The notes beneath the pieces were generated by a model. The model was given only the letters and a program-made list of their open reading frames with translations. It was not told the DNA's origin and searched no databases. A stretch of DNA of 64,000 nucleotides from Aliidongia dinghuensis (lineage in GTDB: Bacteria > Pseudomonadota > Alphaproteobacteria > ATCC43930 > CGMCC-115725): assembly GCF_014643535.1 (NCBI RefSeq), contig NZ_BMJQ01000008.1:186001-250000 (forward strand), written 5' to 3'. Numbering within the stretch: the stretch's first letter is position 1; every line of letters starts with the position of its first letter. This document shows, piece by piece, positions 35,101 to 43,854 of this stretch. Position numbers and translations under genes: made by a program.

Positions 35101-35647
35101 TTCCGGCGCGCAGATCGCCCGTCGCCTGCGGCTAGAGCGGGACATGCGCGGCTGGTCGCTGGCCGAGCTTGCGGAACGGTCCGGCGTCTCCAAGGCGACG
35201 ATCAGCAAGATCGAGCGCGAGGAGGTGAGCCCGACCGCGGTCGTGCTGGTCCGGCTCGCCGGTGCCTTCGACCTGACGCTCGCGGGCTTGCTGCTCCGCG
35301 CGGAAGGCGAGGGACGGCGCCTGTCGCGCGCCCATGAGCAGCCGGTCTGGCGTGACCCGGCGACGGGCTATCGGCGCCGGCAGGTGTTCAGCCGGCCCGA
35401 CCATCCGCTCGAGATCGTCGAGGTCGAGCTGCCGGCCGGCGAGCGTGTCGTGCTGCCGGCCTCCTCATACGCCCATATCCGCCAGGCGCTCTGGGTCAAG
35501 GCCGGCGCGCTCGTCCTCATCGAAGGCAGCGACCGGCACGAGCTCTCGGCCGGCGACTGCCTGGGCTTCGGCCCGCCGTCGGAAGTGACTTTCGCCAACG
35601 AGGCGGCCGAACCCTGCACCTATGTCGTTTTCCTGGCGCGGAGCTAG
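35081..35647 (+). CDS. XRE-family regulator with C-terminal cupin
   Basis: The 188-aa protein has an XRE helix-turn-helix (residues about 10-65, with WSLAELAERSGVSKATISKIE) joined to a cupin domain (about 105-185). This is the layout of amino-acid or small-molecule-sensing repressors such as PuuR/SutR. The palindrome across its start codon implies tight autoregulation. A GNAT acetyltransferase gene follows after 3 bp and is very likely in the same transcript. Confidence 0.88.
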   Translation: MDTLVDDSGAQIARRLRLERDMRGWSLAELAERSGVSKATISKIEREEVSPTAVVLVRLAGAFDLTLAGLLLRAEGEGRRLSRAHEQPVWRDPATGYRRRQVFSRPDHPLEIVEVELPAGERVVLPASSYAHIRQALWVKAGALVLIEGSDRHELSAGDCLGFGPPSEVTFANEAAEPCTYVVFLARS

Positions 35648-35650
35648 CAC

Positions 35651-36187
35651 ATGGCGGAATTGAAGATCGCGGAACTGGGTGCATCGCCCGAGGTGCGCGC
35701 GGCCTTGAGCCGGATCCTGATCGAGGTCGTGGCGGATGGCGGCTCGGTCAGCTTCATGCACCCGCTGGCGCCGGCGGCGGCCGACGGCTTCTGGAACGGA
35801 TCACTCGAGGCGGCCGGCCGGGGCGAGCGGATCGTGCTCGGCGCCTTCGACGGCGACGAGTTGGTCGGCACGGTAACGCTGCTGCTGCAATGCCCGCCCA
35901 ACCAGCCGCACCGGGCGGAGATCGCCAAGCTCATGACCCGGCCGAGCCATCGCGGCCGCGGCATCGCAAGGATGCTGATGCAAGCGGCCGAGCGCCTGGC
36001 TATCGAGCGGGCGCGTACGCTTCTGGTGCTCGACACGGCGACCGATGGCGGTGCGGCGCCGCTTTACGAGGGGCTGGGCTTCACGCTCGCCGGCGAGATC
36101 CCGGATTATGCGCTGAAGCCGCACGGCGGCCTCACCGGTACGCTCATCTATTGGAAGCGGCTCGGCGCGGCGGCGGCCACGCACTGA
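35651..36187 (+). CDS. GNAT-family N-acetyltransferase
   Basis: The 178-aa protein shows the GNAT acetyl-CoA motif A (KLMTRPSHRGRGIARMLMQ, the RGRGIA pyrophosphate loop near residues 103-108) and motif B (LLVLDTATDGGAAPLYEGLGF). It follows the XRE-cupin gene by 3 bp, suggesting that the regulator controls an acetylation step, possibly detoxifying its inducer. The substrate is unknown. Confidence 0.85.
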   Translation: MAELKIAELGASPEVRAALSRILIEVVADGGSVSFMHPLAPAAADGFWNGSLEAAGRGERIVLGAFDGDELVGTVTLLLQCPPNQPHRAEIAKLMTRPSHRGRGIARMLMQAAERLAIERARTLLVLDTATDGGAAPLYEGLGFTLAGEIPDYALKPHGGLTGTLIYWKRLGAAAATH

Positions 36188-36270
36188 CGGATCGGCTTTG
36201 CCCGCCGCCCTTGGCGCCATGAATGGGCTCCGCTACAAGGCTGGCGGACCAACGGAAGGGCAGACGCGAC

Positions 36271-36621
36271 ATGGCCGAAGCGGTCACGATCTACGGCATC
36301 AAGAACTGCGACACGATGAAGAAGGCGCGGGCCTGGCTCGACGCGCGTGGCGTCGCCTACGGCTTTCACGACTACAAGGCCGCGGGCGTCAGCCGCGAGC
36401 GGCTCGAGCAGTGGCTGGGCGCCGTCAGCTGGGAGACGCTGCTCAACCGCGCTGGCACGACGTTCCGCAAGCTGCCGGATGCAGAGCGGGAAGGGCTCAA
36501 CCAAGCGAAGGCCGTGGCGCTGATGCTGGCGCAGCCGTCGATGATCAAGCGCCCGGTGCTGGAAGCCGGCGGCCGGCTCATCGTCGGCTTCAAGCCCGAG
36601 GTCTACGAGGCCGCGTTCTAG
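36271..36621 (+). CDS. ArsC/Spx-family reductase-like protein (YffB type)
   Basis: The 116-aa protein begins TIYGIKNCDTMKKARAWLD, with a single Cys in the KNCDTMKKA motif typical of YffB, followed by FHDYKAAGVSRERLEQWL and LIVGFKPEVYEAAF. YffB-type ArsC-like proteins are glutathione-dependent in fold but rarely act on arsenate. The ATG at 36271 begins 83 bp after the GNAT stop. Specific role unknown. Confidence 0.88.
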   Translation: MAEAVTIYGIKNCDTMKKARAWLDARGVAYGFHDYKAAGVSRERLEQWLGAVSWETLLNRAGTTFRKLPDAEREGLNQAKAVALMLAQPSMIKRPVLEAGGRLIVGFKPEVYEAAF

Positions 36622-36962
36622 GCTGGAAACCCGACCAACAAAGGTCACTCACGACCCAGCCCAGCCGTTTCGCGGATGATCGCACATTCTCGAAGCCGGA
36701 CATTCAGCGCCGTCCGGCGGCAGGCGCGTCGGCGAAAGCGTGCATGCGACAGCGCCATGCCGCAAACGGCATAGGTTGTCGCGACCGCGATGGTCCATAG
36801 TTTGAAGCGTGGGCCCCGAACAACCAGCGTGGCGCGTGACCTGGGCCCCTCGGAGCTGAAGCACCTCCGCTGCCAATTTCGTGCCCTCGCCGGATCGCGA
36901 TGTTCTTTCGGGGCCCAGCTGGCAAATCGACAGCGCCGACATTCCGCTCGTGAACCTGGTTG
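36622..36962. other. Intergenic 341 bp holding a dispersed repeat copy
   Basis: No convincing gene is seen. The minus-strand bases 36742-36777 are a 36-bp near-copy of plus-strand bases 39770-39805. Frames through it exist on both strands but overlap pabB or lack starts. The rest probably contains the pabB promoter, which I could not place. Confidence 0.6.
36742..36777 (-). repeat. Dispersed 36-bp repeat, copy A
   Basis: Read on the minus strand, it matches copy B (39770-39805) at 32 of 36 positions. Both begin AACCTAT and contain TTTGCGGCATGGCG and TGTCGCATGC. Both lie in non-coding DNA near gene starts. Confidence 0.7.
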
Positions 36963-38354
36963 ATGATCGTCCAAGAGATCCCCTACACCGACCCCCTTGC
37001 GGTCTTCGCTCACTGGGCCGACGAACCCTATGTGTCGTTCCTCGACAGTGCGGCAGCGGCCGACCCGCGCAGCCGCTACAGCTACCTGGCGGTCGAGCCG
37101 TTTCGCATTGTCGAGGCGCAGGGCGGGGCGGTTCGTACCGATGGCGCGCCGGATGACGCTGACCCGTTCGCCGTGCTGGAGCGGGAGCTCGCCCGGTTCC
37201 GGATCGAGCCGGGGGCGACGCCCGTGCCGTTCCCGGGCGGCGCCGTCGGCTTTCTCGGCTACGAGCTCGGCCGGCATCTCGAGCGCCTGCCGCCGCCACC
37301 CGCCGCCGGGCTCGACATGCCCGACATGGTGATGGGGTTCTATGATCTCGTCATCGCTTTCGATCAGCGCGATCGGCGGGCGTGGATCTTGTCGTCAGGC
37401 TTTCCTGAGACGGATCCGGCCCGGCAAGATCGGCGTGCGATGAACCGCGTCGTATCGGCACTCCGACGTCTCGAACGCCCGGCGCCGGCGCTCGAGCCGG
37501 CTCGACGGTCGGGGGTGGTCTGGCAGGCCGAGCTGACGCGAGCGGACTACGAGGCGCGCGTCGCCCGCGTTCTCGACTACATCTACGCCGGCGACATCTA
37601 CCAGGCCAATTTCACCATGCGGCATCTCCTGCCCCGCCCTTTGGCAGCGCGGCCGGCTGAGATCTATTGCGCGCTCCGCGCCCGGACCGCTGCGCCATTC
37701 GCTGCGTATCTCGGCTGCGGGGCCGATCTGGCACTCGCCGGCGCGTCACCCGAGCGCTTCCTCCGGGTCAGCCCTGACGGTCGGGTCGAGACACGGCCGA
37801 TCAAGGGCACGCGGCCGCGCGGCAAGACGGCGGAAGAGGATGCGGCACTCGCCCATGAACTCGCCGCGAGCGCCAAGGATCGCGCCGAGAATTTGATGAT
37901 CACCGATCTGCTGCGCAACGATCTCGGCCGAGTGGCGGCGCTGGCAAGCGTGCACGTCCCGTCGCTCTGCGCGGTCGAGAGCTTCTCGACCGTTCACCAT
38001 CTTGTCTCTGCCGTCGAGGCGCGATTGCGGCCGAATGTGGGCCTGGTCGATCTGCTGCGTGCCACGTTTCCGGGCGGGTCGATTACCGGGGCACCGAAAA
38101 TCCGGGCCATGGAAATCATCGCGGAACTCGAGATGGCGCGGCGGGGCGCCTATTGCGGCGCGATCGCCTGGCTCGGCTATGATGGCGCCATGGACAGCAG
38201 CGTGACGATCCGCACCCTCAGCGTGACCCGCGAGCTCGTTGTCGCCCAGGCTGGCGGCGGCATCGTGGCCGACTCGGTCCCATCCGCGGAGTATGACGAG
38301 ATGATGGTCAAGGTCGGGCCTCTGCTGGACGCTGTCGGCACGAGGGCGCCATGA
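36963..38354 (+). CDS. pabB: Aminodeoxychorismate synthase component I
   Basis: The 463-aa protein is a PabB-type chorismate-binding enzyme: GDIYQANFTMRH, SPERFLRVSPDGRVETRPIKGT, DRAENLMITDLLRNDLGR and FPGGSITGAPKIRAMEII. It aminates chorismate to aminodeoxychorismate for p-aminobenzoate. No pabA glutaminase gene is in the window. ATG 36963 follows a poor ribosome site. Its stop overlaps the start of pabC (ATGA), so the two are coupled. Confidence 0.92.
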   Translation: MIVQEIPYTDPLAVFAHWADEPYVSFLDSAAAADPRSRYSYLAVEPFRIVEAQGGAVRTDGAPDDADPFAVLERELARFRIEPGATPVPFPGGAVGFLGYELGRHLERLPPPPAAGLDMPDMVMGFYDLVIAFDQRDRRAWILSSGFPETDPARQDRRAMNRVVSALRRLERPAPALEPARRSGVVWQAELTRADYEARVARVLDYIYAGDIYQANFTMRHLLPRPLAARPAEIYCALRARTAAPFAAYLGCGADLALAGASPERFLRVSPDGRVETRPIKGTRPRGKTAEEDAALAHELAASAKDRAENLMITDLLRNDLGRVAALASVHVPSLCAVESFSTVHHLVSAVEARLRPNVGLVDLLRATFPGGSITGAPKIRAMEIIAELEMARRGAYCGAIAWLGYDGAMDSSVTIRTLSVTRELVVAQAGGGIVADSVPSAEYDEMMVKVGPLLDAVGTRAP

Positions 38355-39166
38355 CCGTCTGGCTCAATGGCAATCTGGTTGCCGGACCGGCGGCGCGGAT
38401 CGATCCGGCCGACCGCGGCTTCACGCTCGGCGACGGGCTGTTCGAGACCATCCGGGCCGAGGCGGGACAGGCCGTCGGGCTCGACCGTCATCTGGCTCGA
38501 TTGCGCCAAGGGGCGGCGCTCTTGGGGATTCCGGTGGCCTGGGCGGATCAGGCGATTGGATCAGCGATCGAGCGCCTGCTCGCCGAACTTGGCCTCGGCT
38601 CGGCCGCCGTGCGTGTGACGCTGACCCGCGGGCCGGCGCCGCGCGGCGTGCTGCCGCCGGCAGCCCCGGAGCCAACCCTGCTGATCACCGCAGGGCCTCT
38701 GCCCGGGCCTGCGGCACCGGCCCATGCCGTTCTCGCGACAGGAACCCGCCGGAATGAGTTCTCCCCGCTCACCCGGGTGAAGTCGCTCAATTTCCTCGAC
38801 AATGTGCTGGCGCGCCGCGAGGCGGCAGAGCGCGGCGCCGATGAGGCCCTGCTGCTCAACACGCGCGGCGATCTGACCGAAGCGACGATCGGCAACCTGT
38901 TCATCGAGGCCGGGGGACAATTGGTGACGCCGCCTGTGACGGATGGCGTCCTGCCCGGTGTCATGCGCGCGAGGCTGCTCGAAGTGTGCGGCGCCGTCGA
39001 ACGGACGATCGCGCCGCCGGATCTGTTCGCCGCAGATGCGGCCCTCATCAGCAATGCCTTGGGACTGCGCGCGATCGCATCCGTCGACCGACGACCGATC
39101 GGCTCCGCACCGGATGGGTCACTTCAGCTCGTCGCGGCGTGCCAGGCGGCGCTTGCAGGCCGATAA
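38351..39166 (+). CDS. pabC: Aminodeoxychorismate lyase (class IV aminotransferase)
   Basis: The 271-aa fold-type IV PLP protein has ADRGFTLGDGLFETIR, the PLP lysine in RVKSLNFLDNVLARREA, and DEALLLNTRGDLTEATIGNLF. Coupled to pabB, it releases pyruvate from aminodeoxychorismate to give p-aminobenzoate. A branched-chain or D-amino-acid aminotransferase is the alternative for the family, but context favours PabC. It converges on folB, 11 bp away. Confidence 0.9.
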   Translation: MTVWLNGNLVAGPAARIDPADRGFTLGDGLFETIRAEAGQAVGLDRHLARLRQGAALLGIPVAWADQAIGSAIERLLAELGLGSAAVRVTLTRGPAPRGVLPPAAPEPTLLITAGPLPGPAAPAHAVLATGTRRNEFSPLTRVKSLNFLDNVLARREAAERGADEALLLNTRGDLTEATIGNLFIEAGGQLVTPPVTDGVLPGVMRARLLEVCGAVERTIAPPDLFAADAALISNALGLRAIASVDRRPIGSAPDGSLQLVAACQAALAGR

Positions 39167-39177
39167 GGCGACCAGAA

Positions 39178-39537
39178 TCACTGCGGCCAAACAACCGTGA
39201 CTTCGACGTAGTCGAGCACGCCGGGGACCGGTGCATTGGGTTTTCGCACGGTGATGCGGGCCCGATCGATCTGGCTGAAGCGGCGGCAGAGGGCTTTGGC
39301 GACGTCGAGGGCGAGCGCCTCGATCAGGTAGCGGCGGCGCCCGCGCACGACCTTCTCGATTTCGAGAAAGACGATGCCGTAGTCAACCGTCTCTTCGATC
39401 GAATCGGCCTCGATCGCGTCGCTCAGCCTGACCTCCAGCTCCGCGTCGAGATAGAATCGCTGACCCAGTCTTTCTTCTTCGTCCAGCACGCCGTGGCGAG
39501 CGAAGAACGCGCAGTTCTTCAGGCGGATGACATACAT
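39178..39537 (-). CDS. folB: Dihydroneopterin aldolase
   Basis: The 119-aa protein matches FolB: IRLKNCAFFARHGVLDEEERLGQ, the ETVDYGIVF strand and the catalytic lysine in VRKPNAPVPG. It makes 6-hydroxymethyl-dihydropterin in the cytoplasm. It faces pabC, so folate supply genes meet here next to genes that use tetrahydrofolate heavily. Confidence 0.92.
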   Translation of the reverse strand: MYVIRLKNCAFFARHGVLDEEERLGQRFYLDAELEVRLSDAIEADSIEETVDYGIVFLEIEKVVRGRRRYLIEALALDVAKALCRRFSQIDRARITVRKPNAPVPGVLDYVEVTVVWPQ

Positions 39538-39769
39538 AGATTGCCCTGCTCCAACCCTCGATCGGCCGCGTTCGATGATCCATGCCGCGCGCCATCGATA
39601 ACATCCCGATATGGCGTCGCTCTGTGTTGATCACGACATGATGAGCGCGGGAAAATGACAGGCCGCTTTCGGGCCTGCCCCGGTCTTCTGGTACGGGGCC
39701 AACGTTAGCGGACTTGGCGCCGGGTGGCCATCGTCGGGGCAGGCAGAGAGCACTGCCCGGCTCTGCAGT

Positions 39770-39805
39770 AACCTATCCAATTTGCGGCATGGCGATGTCG
39801 CATGC
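39770..39805 (+). repeat. Dispersed 36-bp repeat, copy B
   Basis: Matches copy A (minus strand, 36742-36777) at 32 of 36 positions; lies about 164 bp upstream of gbcA. Confidence 0.7.
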
Positions 39806-39922
39806 GTGCGCTCCCGCCGGCGCGAATGGCGTTAATTTTGATCCGTACAACATGCGCACCTGCCTCGCACAGGCTCAAAAAATGGCGAATGCCGCCCGAA
39901 ACGGTGGCGCAGCAGGCAGATG

Positions 39923-39940
39923 TCAGGCGCAATATTGGGT
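39923..39940 (+). promoter_or_regulatory. Possible GlxA/GbdR-type site upstream of gbcA
   Basis: TCAGGCGCAATATTGGGT resembles the 19-bp motif found near soxB and the two regulators (shared core CGCAA, then TATT). It lies 29 bp before the gbcA ATG, closer than the other sites. Confidence 0.35.
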
Positions 39941-39968
39941 TCGATCGAGGCTTTGCGGAGGGCAGGAC

Positions 39969-41216
39969 ATGAGTGTTCATAATGAAATGAGCAACTTGAT
40001 CAGGACGCGCAAGCCTGGTCATGCGCTGCAGCAACCTTTCTATATCGATCCTGAATTCTTCAAGGTCGATATGGAGCTGATCTGGTATCGCGATTGGCTG
40101 TTCGTTGGCCATGATTGCGAGGTCAAGAAGCCCGGTAACTATTTCACGGTGCAGGTCGGGGCCTATCCGGTCGTCGTGGTGCGTGATCGCGAAGGCCGGA
40201 TCCGGGCATTCCACAATACCTGCCGCCATCGCGGCAGCCGCGTCTGCACCTCTGCGAAGGGCGGCTCGGCGCGATTGGTATGTCCCTACCACCAATGGAC
40301 CTATGACCTCGACGGCAAGCTGCTCTTCGCCCGCCAGGTGGCGGACGATTTCGATCCCGCCGCGCATTCGCTGAAGCCGGTCGCTTGCGAGAGCGTGGGC
40401 GGGTACATCTTCATCTGCCTGGCGAGCGAACCGGCCGACTTTGCGCCCTTCCGGCAAGTGATGGCGCCCTATTTCGCGCCGCATCGGTTGACCGAGGCGA
40501 AGATCGCCCATGAGGAGACGACCATCGAGAAGGGCAACTGGAAGCTCGTGTGGGAAAACAACCGCGAGTGCTACCACTGCGCCGCCAATCACCCTGAGCT
40601 CTGCAAGACTTACTCGGAGGCACCGACCATGACCGGTGTCAGCGGGACGGACAGCGACCCCGAGATGGTCGAGCATTGGACGAGGTGCGAGGCGGCCGGC
40701 CTGCCGTCGCGTTTCAACATCGATGCGGCCGGGCAGTATCGCGCCACGCGGGCGCCGCTGCTGCCTGGCACCGAGAGCTATACCATGACCGGCAAGCGCG
40801 CCGTGCGGCCCAACCTCTCGGACCAGGTGAACACGGACCGCATCGGCTCGCTGATGCTGTTCCACTATCCCACCACGTGGAACCACGTGATGATCGACCA
40901 TGCGGTGACCTTCCGGGTCATTCCGATCAGCGCCGAGGAGACGGCGCTCACGACGAAATGGCTCGTGCACAAGGATGCGGTCGAGGGCGTCGACTATGAC
41001 CTCCAGGAACTGACCCACGTGTGGACGGCGACCAACCACGAAGACCGCCGCATCGTGGAGGAGAACGCCTTCGGTATCCGCTCGCCGGCCTATGAACCCG
41101 GGCCCTATTCCCAAGTGCACGAGGGCGGCACGGAGCAGTTCGTGGACTGGTACGTGAGCTTCATGGCGTCGCGGCTCGGGGGGCAGAAGAAACCCGGTCT
41201 CAAGGACGTCGCCTAA
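39969..41216 (+). CDS. gbcA: Glycine betaine monooxygenase Rieske subunit
   Basis: The 415-aa protein has a Rieske [2Fe-2S] site, C85-x-H87 and C105-x-x-H108, and the mononuclear iron ligands in ENNRECYHCAANHPE (His203, His208), with Glu200 where ring-hydroxylating enzymes usually have Asp. That is the betaine/stachydrine demethylase branch. With GbcB it oxidatively removes a methyl group of glycine betaine as formaldehyde, giving dimethylglycine. The ATG at 39969 has CGGAGGGC upstream. The reductase gene follows after 21 bp, and the whole neighbourhood continues the pathway. Stachydrine or carnitine use is the alternative. Confidence 0.88.
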   Translation: MSVHNEMSNLIRTRKPGHALQQPFYIDPEFFKVDMELIWYRDWLFVGHDCEVKKPGNYFTVQVGAYPVVVVRDREGRIRAFHNTCRHRGSRVCTSAKGGSARLVCPYHQWTYDLDGKLLFARQVADDFDPAAHSLKPVACESVGGYIFICLASEPADFAPFRQVMAPYFAPHRLTEAKIAHEETTIEKGNWKLVWENNRECYHCAANHPELCKTYSEAPTMTGVSGTDSDPEMVEHWTRCEAAGLPSRFNIDAAGQYRATRAPLLPGTESYTMTGKRAVRPNLSDQVNTDRIGSLMLFHYPTTWNHVMIDHAVTFRVIPISAEETALTTKWLVHKDAVEGVDYDLQELTHVWTATNHEDRRIVEENAFGIRSPAYEPGPYSQVHEGGTEQFVDWYVSFMASRLGGQKKPGLKDVA

Positions 41217-41237
41217 CGGTTGGAGACAGGACGGGCA

Positions 41238-42338
41238 ATGACCGACCCCGGTGCGCACATCCCTCTGGACGAGATGAAACCGTGGAACGATCGCCTTCAG
41301 TTGCTCGAGGTGATCGGCATCGCGGACGAGGCGCCGGAGGTGAAGACCTTCACCTTCCGTGCCGATGCGCGGACGTGGTTTCGCTACCAGCCGGGCCAGT
41401 TCATCACCCTCGAACTGCCGAGGACCGAAGGCGTGCTCATGCGGACCTACACGCTGGCGTCTTCACCCTCGCGGCCGTTCGCCATCGCCGTGACCGTGAA
41501 GGCCCAGCCGACGAGTGTCGGCACGCGGTGGATGTTCGACCATCTGAAGCTCGGTGACCGTATCAAGGCCTTTGGCCCGGCCGGCCGGTTCACGCATTGT
41601 GCGCATCCGGCGTCGAAGTACCTGTTCCTCTCCGGCGGCTCCGGCGTCACGCCGATGATGTCGATGCTGCGCTGGTTCCAGGACTGCGCGCCAGCGACCG
41701 ACGTCGCGTTCGTCCACTGCGCGCATCGCCCCGAAGACATCATCTTCCGCAAGGAACTGGAACTGCTCGACGGGCGCATGCCGCGGTTGGCGCTGAGCTT
41801 CATGGTGCATGAGCGCTCGAAGCGCGACTGCTGGTCCGGCCATGTGGGGCGGATCGATGCGGCGCGGCTCAAGCTCTTCGCCCCCGATCTGCACGAGCGG
41901 GAAGTGTTCTGCTGCGGGCCGGAGCCCTTCATGGCCGTCGTCCGCGAGCTGTTGGGTGCGGCCGGCTTTGACATGCGGCACTACCAACAGGAGAGTTTCG
42001 GCGCCCCTGTGCTCGAGGACGTGCCCGCCCCGCAATCCGCCACAAGCGAAGAGGCCGGCGGGAGCCCGGCGGAAGGGGCGACGCCAGTCCTCTTTGCGCT
42101 CTCCGCTGTCGAGGCCGAGTGTCCGCCCGGCCAGACGATCCTGCAGACGGCTCGCGCCTGCGGCGTTCGGATCGCATCCGCTTGCGAGTCCGGCTTGTGC
42201 GGCACGTGCAAGGTGCGGAAACTATCGGGCGACGTCACCATGAATGACAATGGCGGCATCCTCGACGAGGAGATCGACGAGGGCTTCATCCTCGCCTGCT
42301 GCTCACACCCGCGCGGCAAAGTCGAGATCGAGGCTTGA
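41238..42338 (+). CDS. gbcB: Glycine betaine monooxygenase reductase subunit
   Basis: The 366-aa protein has an FAD-binding ferredoxin-reductase domain (RTYTLASS, RPFAIAVTVK), an NAD domain (LFLSGGSGVTPMMSML and FCCGPEPFM) and, after an Ala/Ser/Glu linker near residues 265-285, a C-terminal plant-type [2Fe-2S] ferredoxin (CESGLCGTCK and ACCSHPRG). It passes electrons from NADH to GbcA. ATG 41238 is preceded by AGGACGGGCA. It ends convergent to sdaA. Confidence 0.88.
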   Translation: MTDPGAHIPLDEMKPWNDRLQLLEVIGIADEAPEVKTFTFRADARTWFRYQPGQFITLELPRTEGVLMRTYTLASSPSRPFAIAVTVKAQPTSVGTRWMFDHLKLGDRIKAFGPAGRFTHCAHPASKYLFLSGGSGVTPMMSMLRWFQDCAPATDVAFVHCAHRPEDIIFRKELELLDGRMPRLALSFMVHERSKRDCWSGHVGRIDAARLKLFAPDLHEREVFCCGPEPFMAVVRELLGAAGFDMRHYQQESFGAPVLEDVPAPQSATSEEAGGSPAEGATPVLFALSAVEAECPPGQTILQTARACGVRIASACESGLCGTCKVRKLSGDVTMNDNGGILDEEIDEGFILACCSHPRGKVEIEA

Positions 42339-42388
42339 CCGTCACCCTTGAGCTCATGCCTCGAAAGGCAGGGGGCGGCAACCTCGGC

Positions 42389-43774
42389 CTAGCACTCCGG
42401 TAGGTTCACCGCCAATCCGCCCAAGCTCGTTTCCTTGAACTTGGCGCTCATTTCCTCGCCGGTCTGGCGCATCGCCTTGATGCAGTTGTCGAGCGGCATG
42501 AAATGGGAGCCGTCGCCGCGGAGTGCCAGCGAGGCGGCCGCCACGGCCTTGGTGGCCCCAATGCCGTTGCGCTCGATGCACGGCACCTGCACCAGCCCGG
42601 CCACGGGATCGCACGTCATGCCGAGGTGATGCTCGAGCGCGATCTCGGCCGCGTTCTCCACCTGCTCGGGCGTGCCGCCGAGCACGGCGCACAGCCCCGC
42701 GGCGGCCATGGCCGCCGCGGAGCCGACCTCGCCTTGGCATCCCGCCTCGGCACCGGAGATCGAGGCATTGTGCTTGATGAGGCCGCCGATCGCGGCGGCG
42801 GTCAGCAGGAAGTCTTGGATCCTGGCAGGCTGCGCGCCGGTGCAATGGTCGAGATAGTACCGAAGCACCGCCGGAACGACGCCGGCGGCACCGTTGGTGG
42901 GCGCGGTCACCACCTTGCCGCCGGCGGCATTTTCCTCGTTGACCGCCATGGCATAGACGCTCAGCCAGTCGGAGGCCGCATGGGGCTGGCTCGAATTGGC
43001 CAGTCGTTCGGCAAGGAGCTGCTGCTGGATCTTTCGTGCCCGCCGGCGCACCCGCAGTCCTCCGGGCAGGTCGCCCTCCTGCGCGAGCCCCCGTTCGATG
43101 CAGCCGGTCATCACTGCCCAGATGCGCTCGAGCCCCTGTTCGACCTCACCGGCCGGGCGCACAGCTACTTCGTTCTGGTACTTCATCGCCGCGATCGTGA
43201 GGCCGCTCGCCCGTGCCATGCGCAGCATCGCCGCCGCGTTCTCGAACGGATAGGGCCATTGCGGAGCATCTTCGGGCACCGGGACCTTCGGCGCCTCGCG
43301 CTCGGCGGCGGTCACGACGAAGCCGCCGCCAATCGAATAATAGGTCTCCGTGACGAGCGGCTCGTCGTGAGCATCGAGTGCCGCGAAGACGAGCCCGTTG
43401 GCGTGGCCAGGCAGCGGGGCGCCATAGTCGAAGACGATATCGACGGCAGGATCAAAGGCCAGAATGGGCAGGCCCTGCAGCTGCAATGTCCGCGTTTCAC
43501 GGAGCGCTTCGAGCTGGCACTCCGCCCGATCCGGATCGAGATCGGCCGGCAAATAACCCAAGAGACCAAGCGTCACGGCGCGGTCCGTGGCGTGGCCCTT
43601 GCCGGTGAAGGCGAGCGAGCCATAGAGCGTCACCTTGAGCTTCGCCAGGCGCTGACCCTGCGGCGACTGTCGCAGCATCGCGAGGAAGCGTGCAGCCGCC
43701 GTCATGGGCCCCATCGTGTGCGAGGAGGAGGGGCCTATGCCGATCTTGAACACATCGAAGACGCTGAGGAACAT
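42389..43774 (-). CDS. sdaA: L-serine dehydratase, second copy, in the sarcosine operon
   Basis: A 461-aa iron-sulfur L-serine dehydratase: [22 protein letters not shown] at the start, [17 protein letters not shown], and cluster cysteines in [20 protein letters not shown] and VPCIERNGI. It is homologous to the copy at 32959-34362 but clearly diverged. As the last gene after soxBDAG and glyA it should finish the route glycine to serine to pyruvate. A strong hairpin in front of it may lower its expression relative to glyA. Confidence 0.93.
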   Translation of the reverse strand: MFLSVFDVFKIGIGPSSSHTMGPMTAAARFLAMLRQSPQGQRLAKLKVTLYGSLAFTGKGHATDRAVTLGLLGYLPADLDPDRAECQLEALRETRTLQLQGLPILAFDPAVDIVFDYGAPLPGHANGLVFAALDAHDEPLVTETYYSIGGGFVVTAAEREAPKVPVPEDAPQWPYPFENAAAMLRMARASGLTIAAMKYQNEVAVRPAGEVEQGLERIWAVMTGCIERGLAQEGDLPGGLRVRRRARKIQQQLLAERLANSSQPHAASDWLSVYAMAVNEENAAGGKVVTAPTNGAAGVVPAVLRYYLDHCTGAQPARIQDFLLTAAAIGGLIKHNASISGAEAGCQGEVGSAAAMAAAGLCAVLGGTPEQVENAAEIALEHHLGMTCDPVAGLVQVPCIERNGIGATKAVAAASLALRGDGSHFMPLDNCIKAMRQTGEEMSAKFKETSLGGLAVNLPEC

Positions 43775-43794
43775 GCCGGATCCATCGGTCTCAG

Positions 43795-43832
43795 CGGCCC
43801 TTGAGGCCTGGCGATGCTGGTCTCAAGGGCCG
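43795..43832 (-). terminator. Intercistronic hairpin between glyA and sdaA
   Basis: CGGCCCTTGAG (43795-43805) and CTCAAGGGCCG (43822-43832) form a perfect 11-bp stem with a 16-nt loop. No T tract follows on the minus strand, so partial attenuation or mRNA processing is more likely than full termination. Confidence 0.6.
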
Positions 43833-43854
43833 GTTGTGGTTATTTGAGCCGAGG

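Larger units (their letters stand above)
39538..39968. other. 431-bp regulatory gap between folB and gbcA
   Basis: No gene is called here. It contains two adjacent hairpins (CAGGCC 39659-39664 with GGCCTG 39672-39677; CCCCG 39678-39682 with CGGGG 39694-39698), repeat copy B and a regulator-site-like sequence near 39923-39940. A plus-strand frame through 39714-39968 continues into gbcA but its extra residues are not family-like. Confidence 0.55.

Noticed and set aside
36645..37277. Minus-strand frame over the pabB 5' region
   Set aside because: It overlaps pabB, has low-complexity residues, and its similarity to the 39.7-kb region reflects a DNA repeat.
39714..39968. N-terminal extension of gbcA
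   Set aside because: The added residues are not Rieske-like, and a strong ribosome site precedes ATG 39969.
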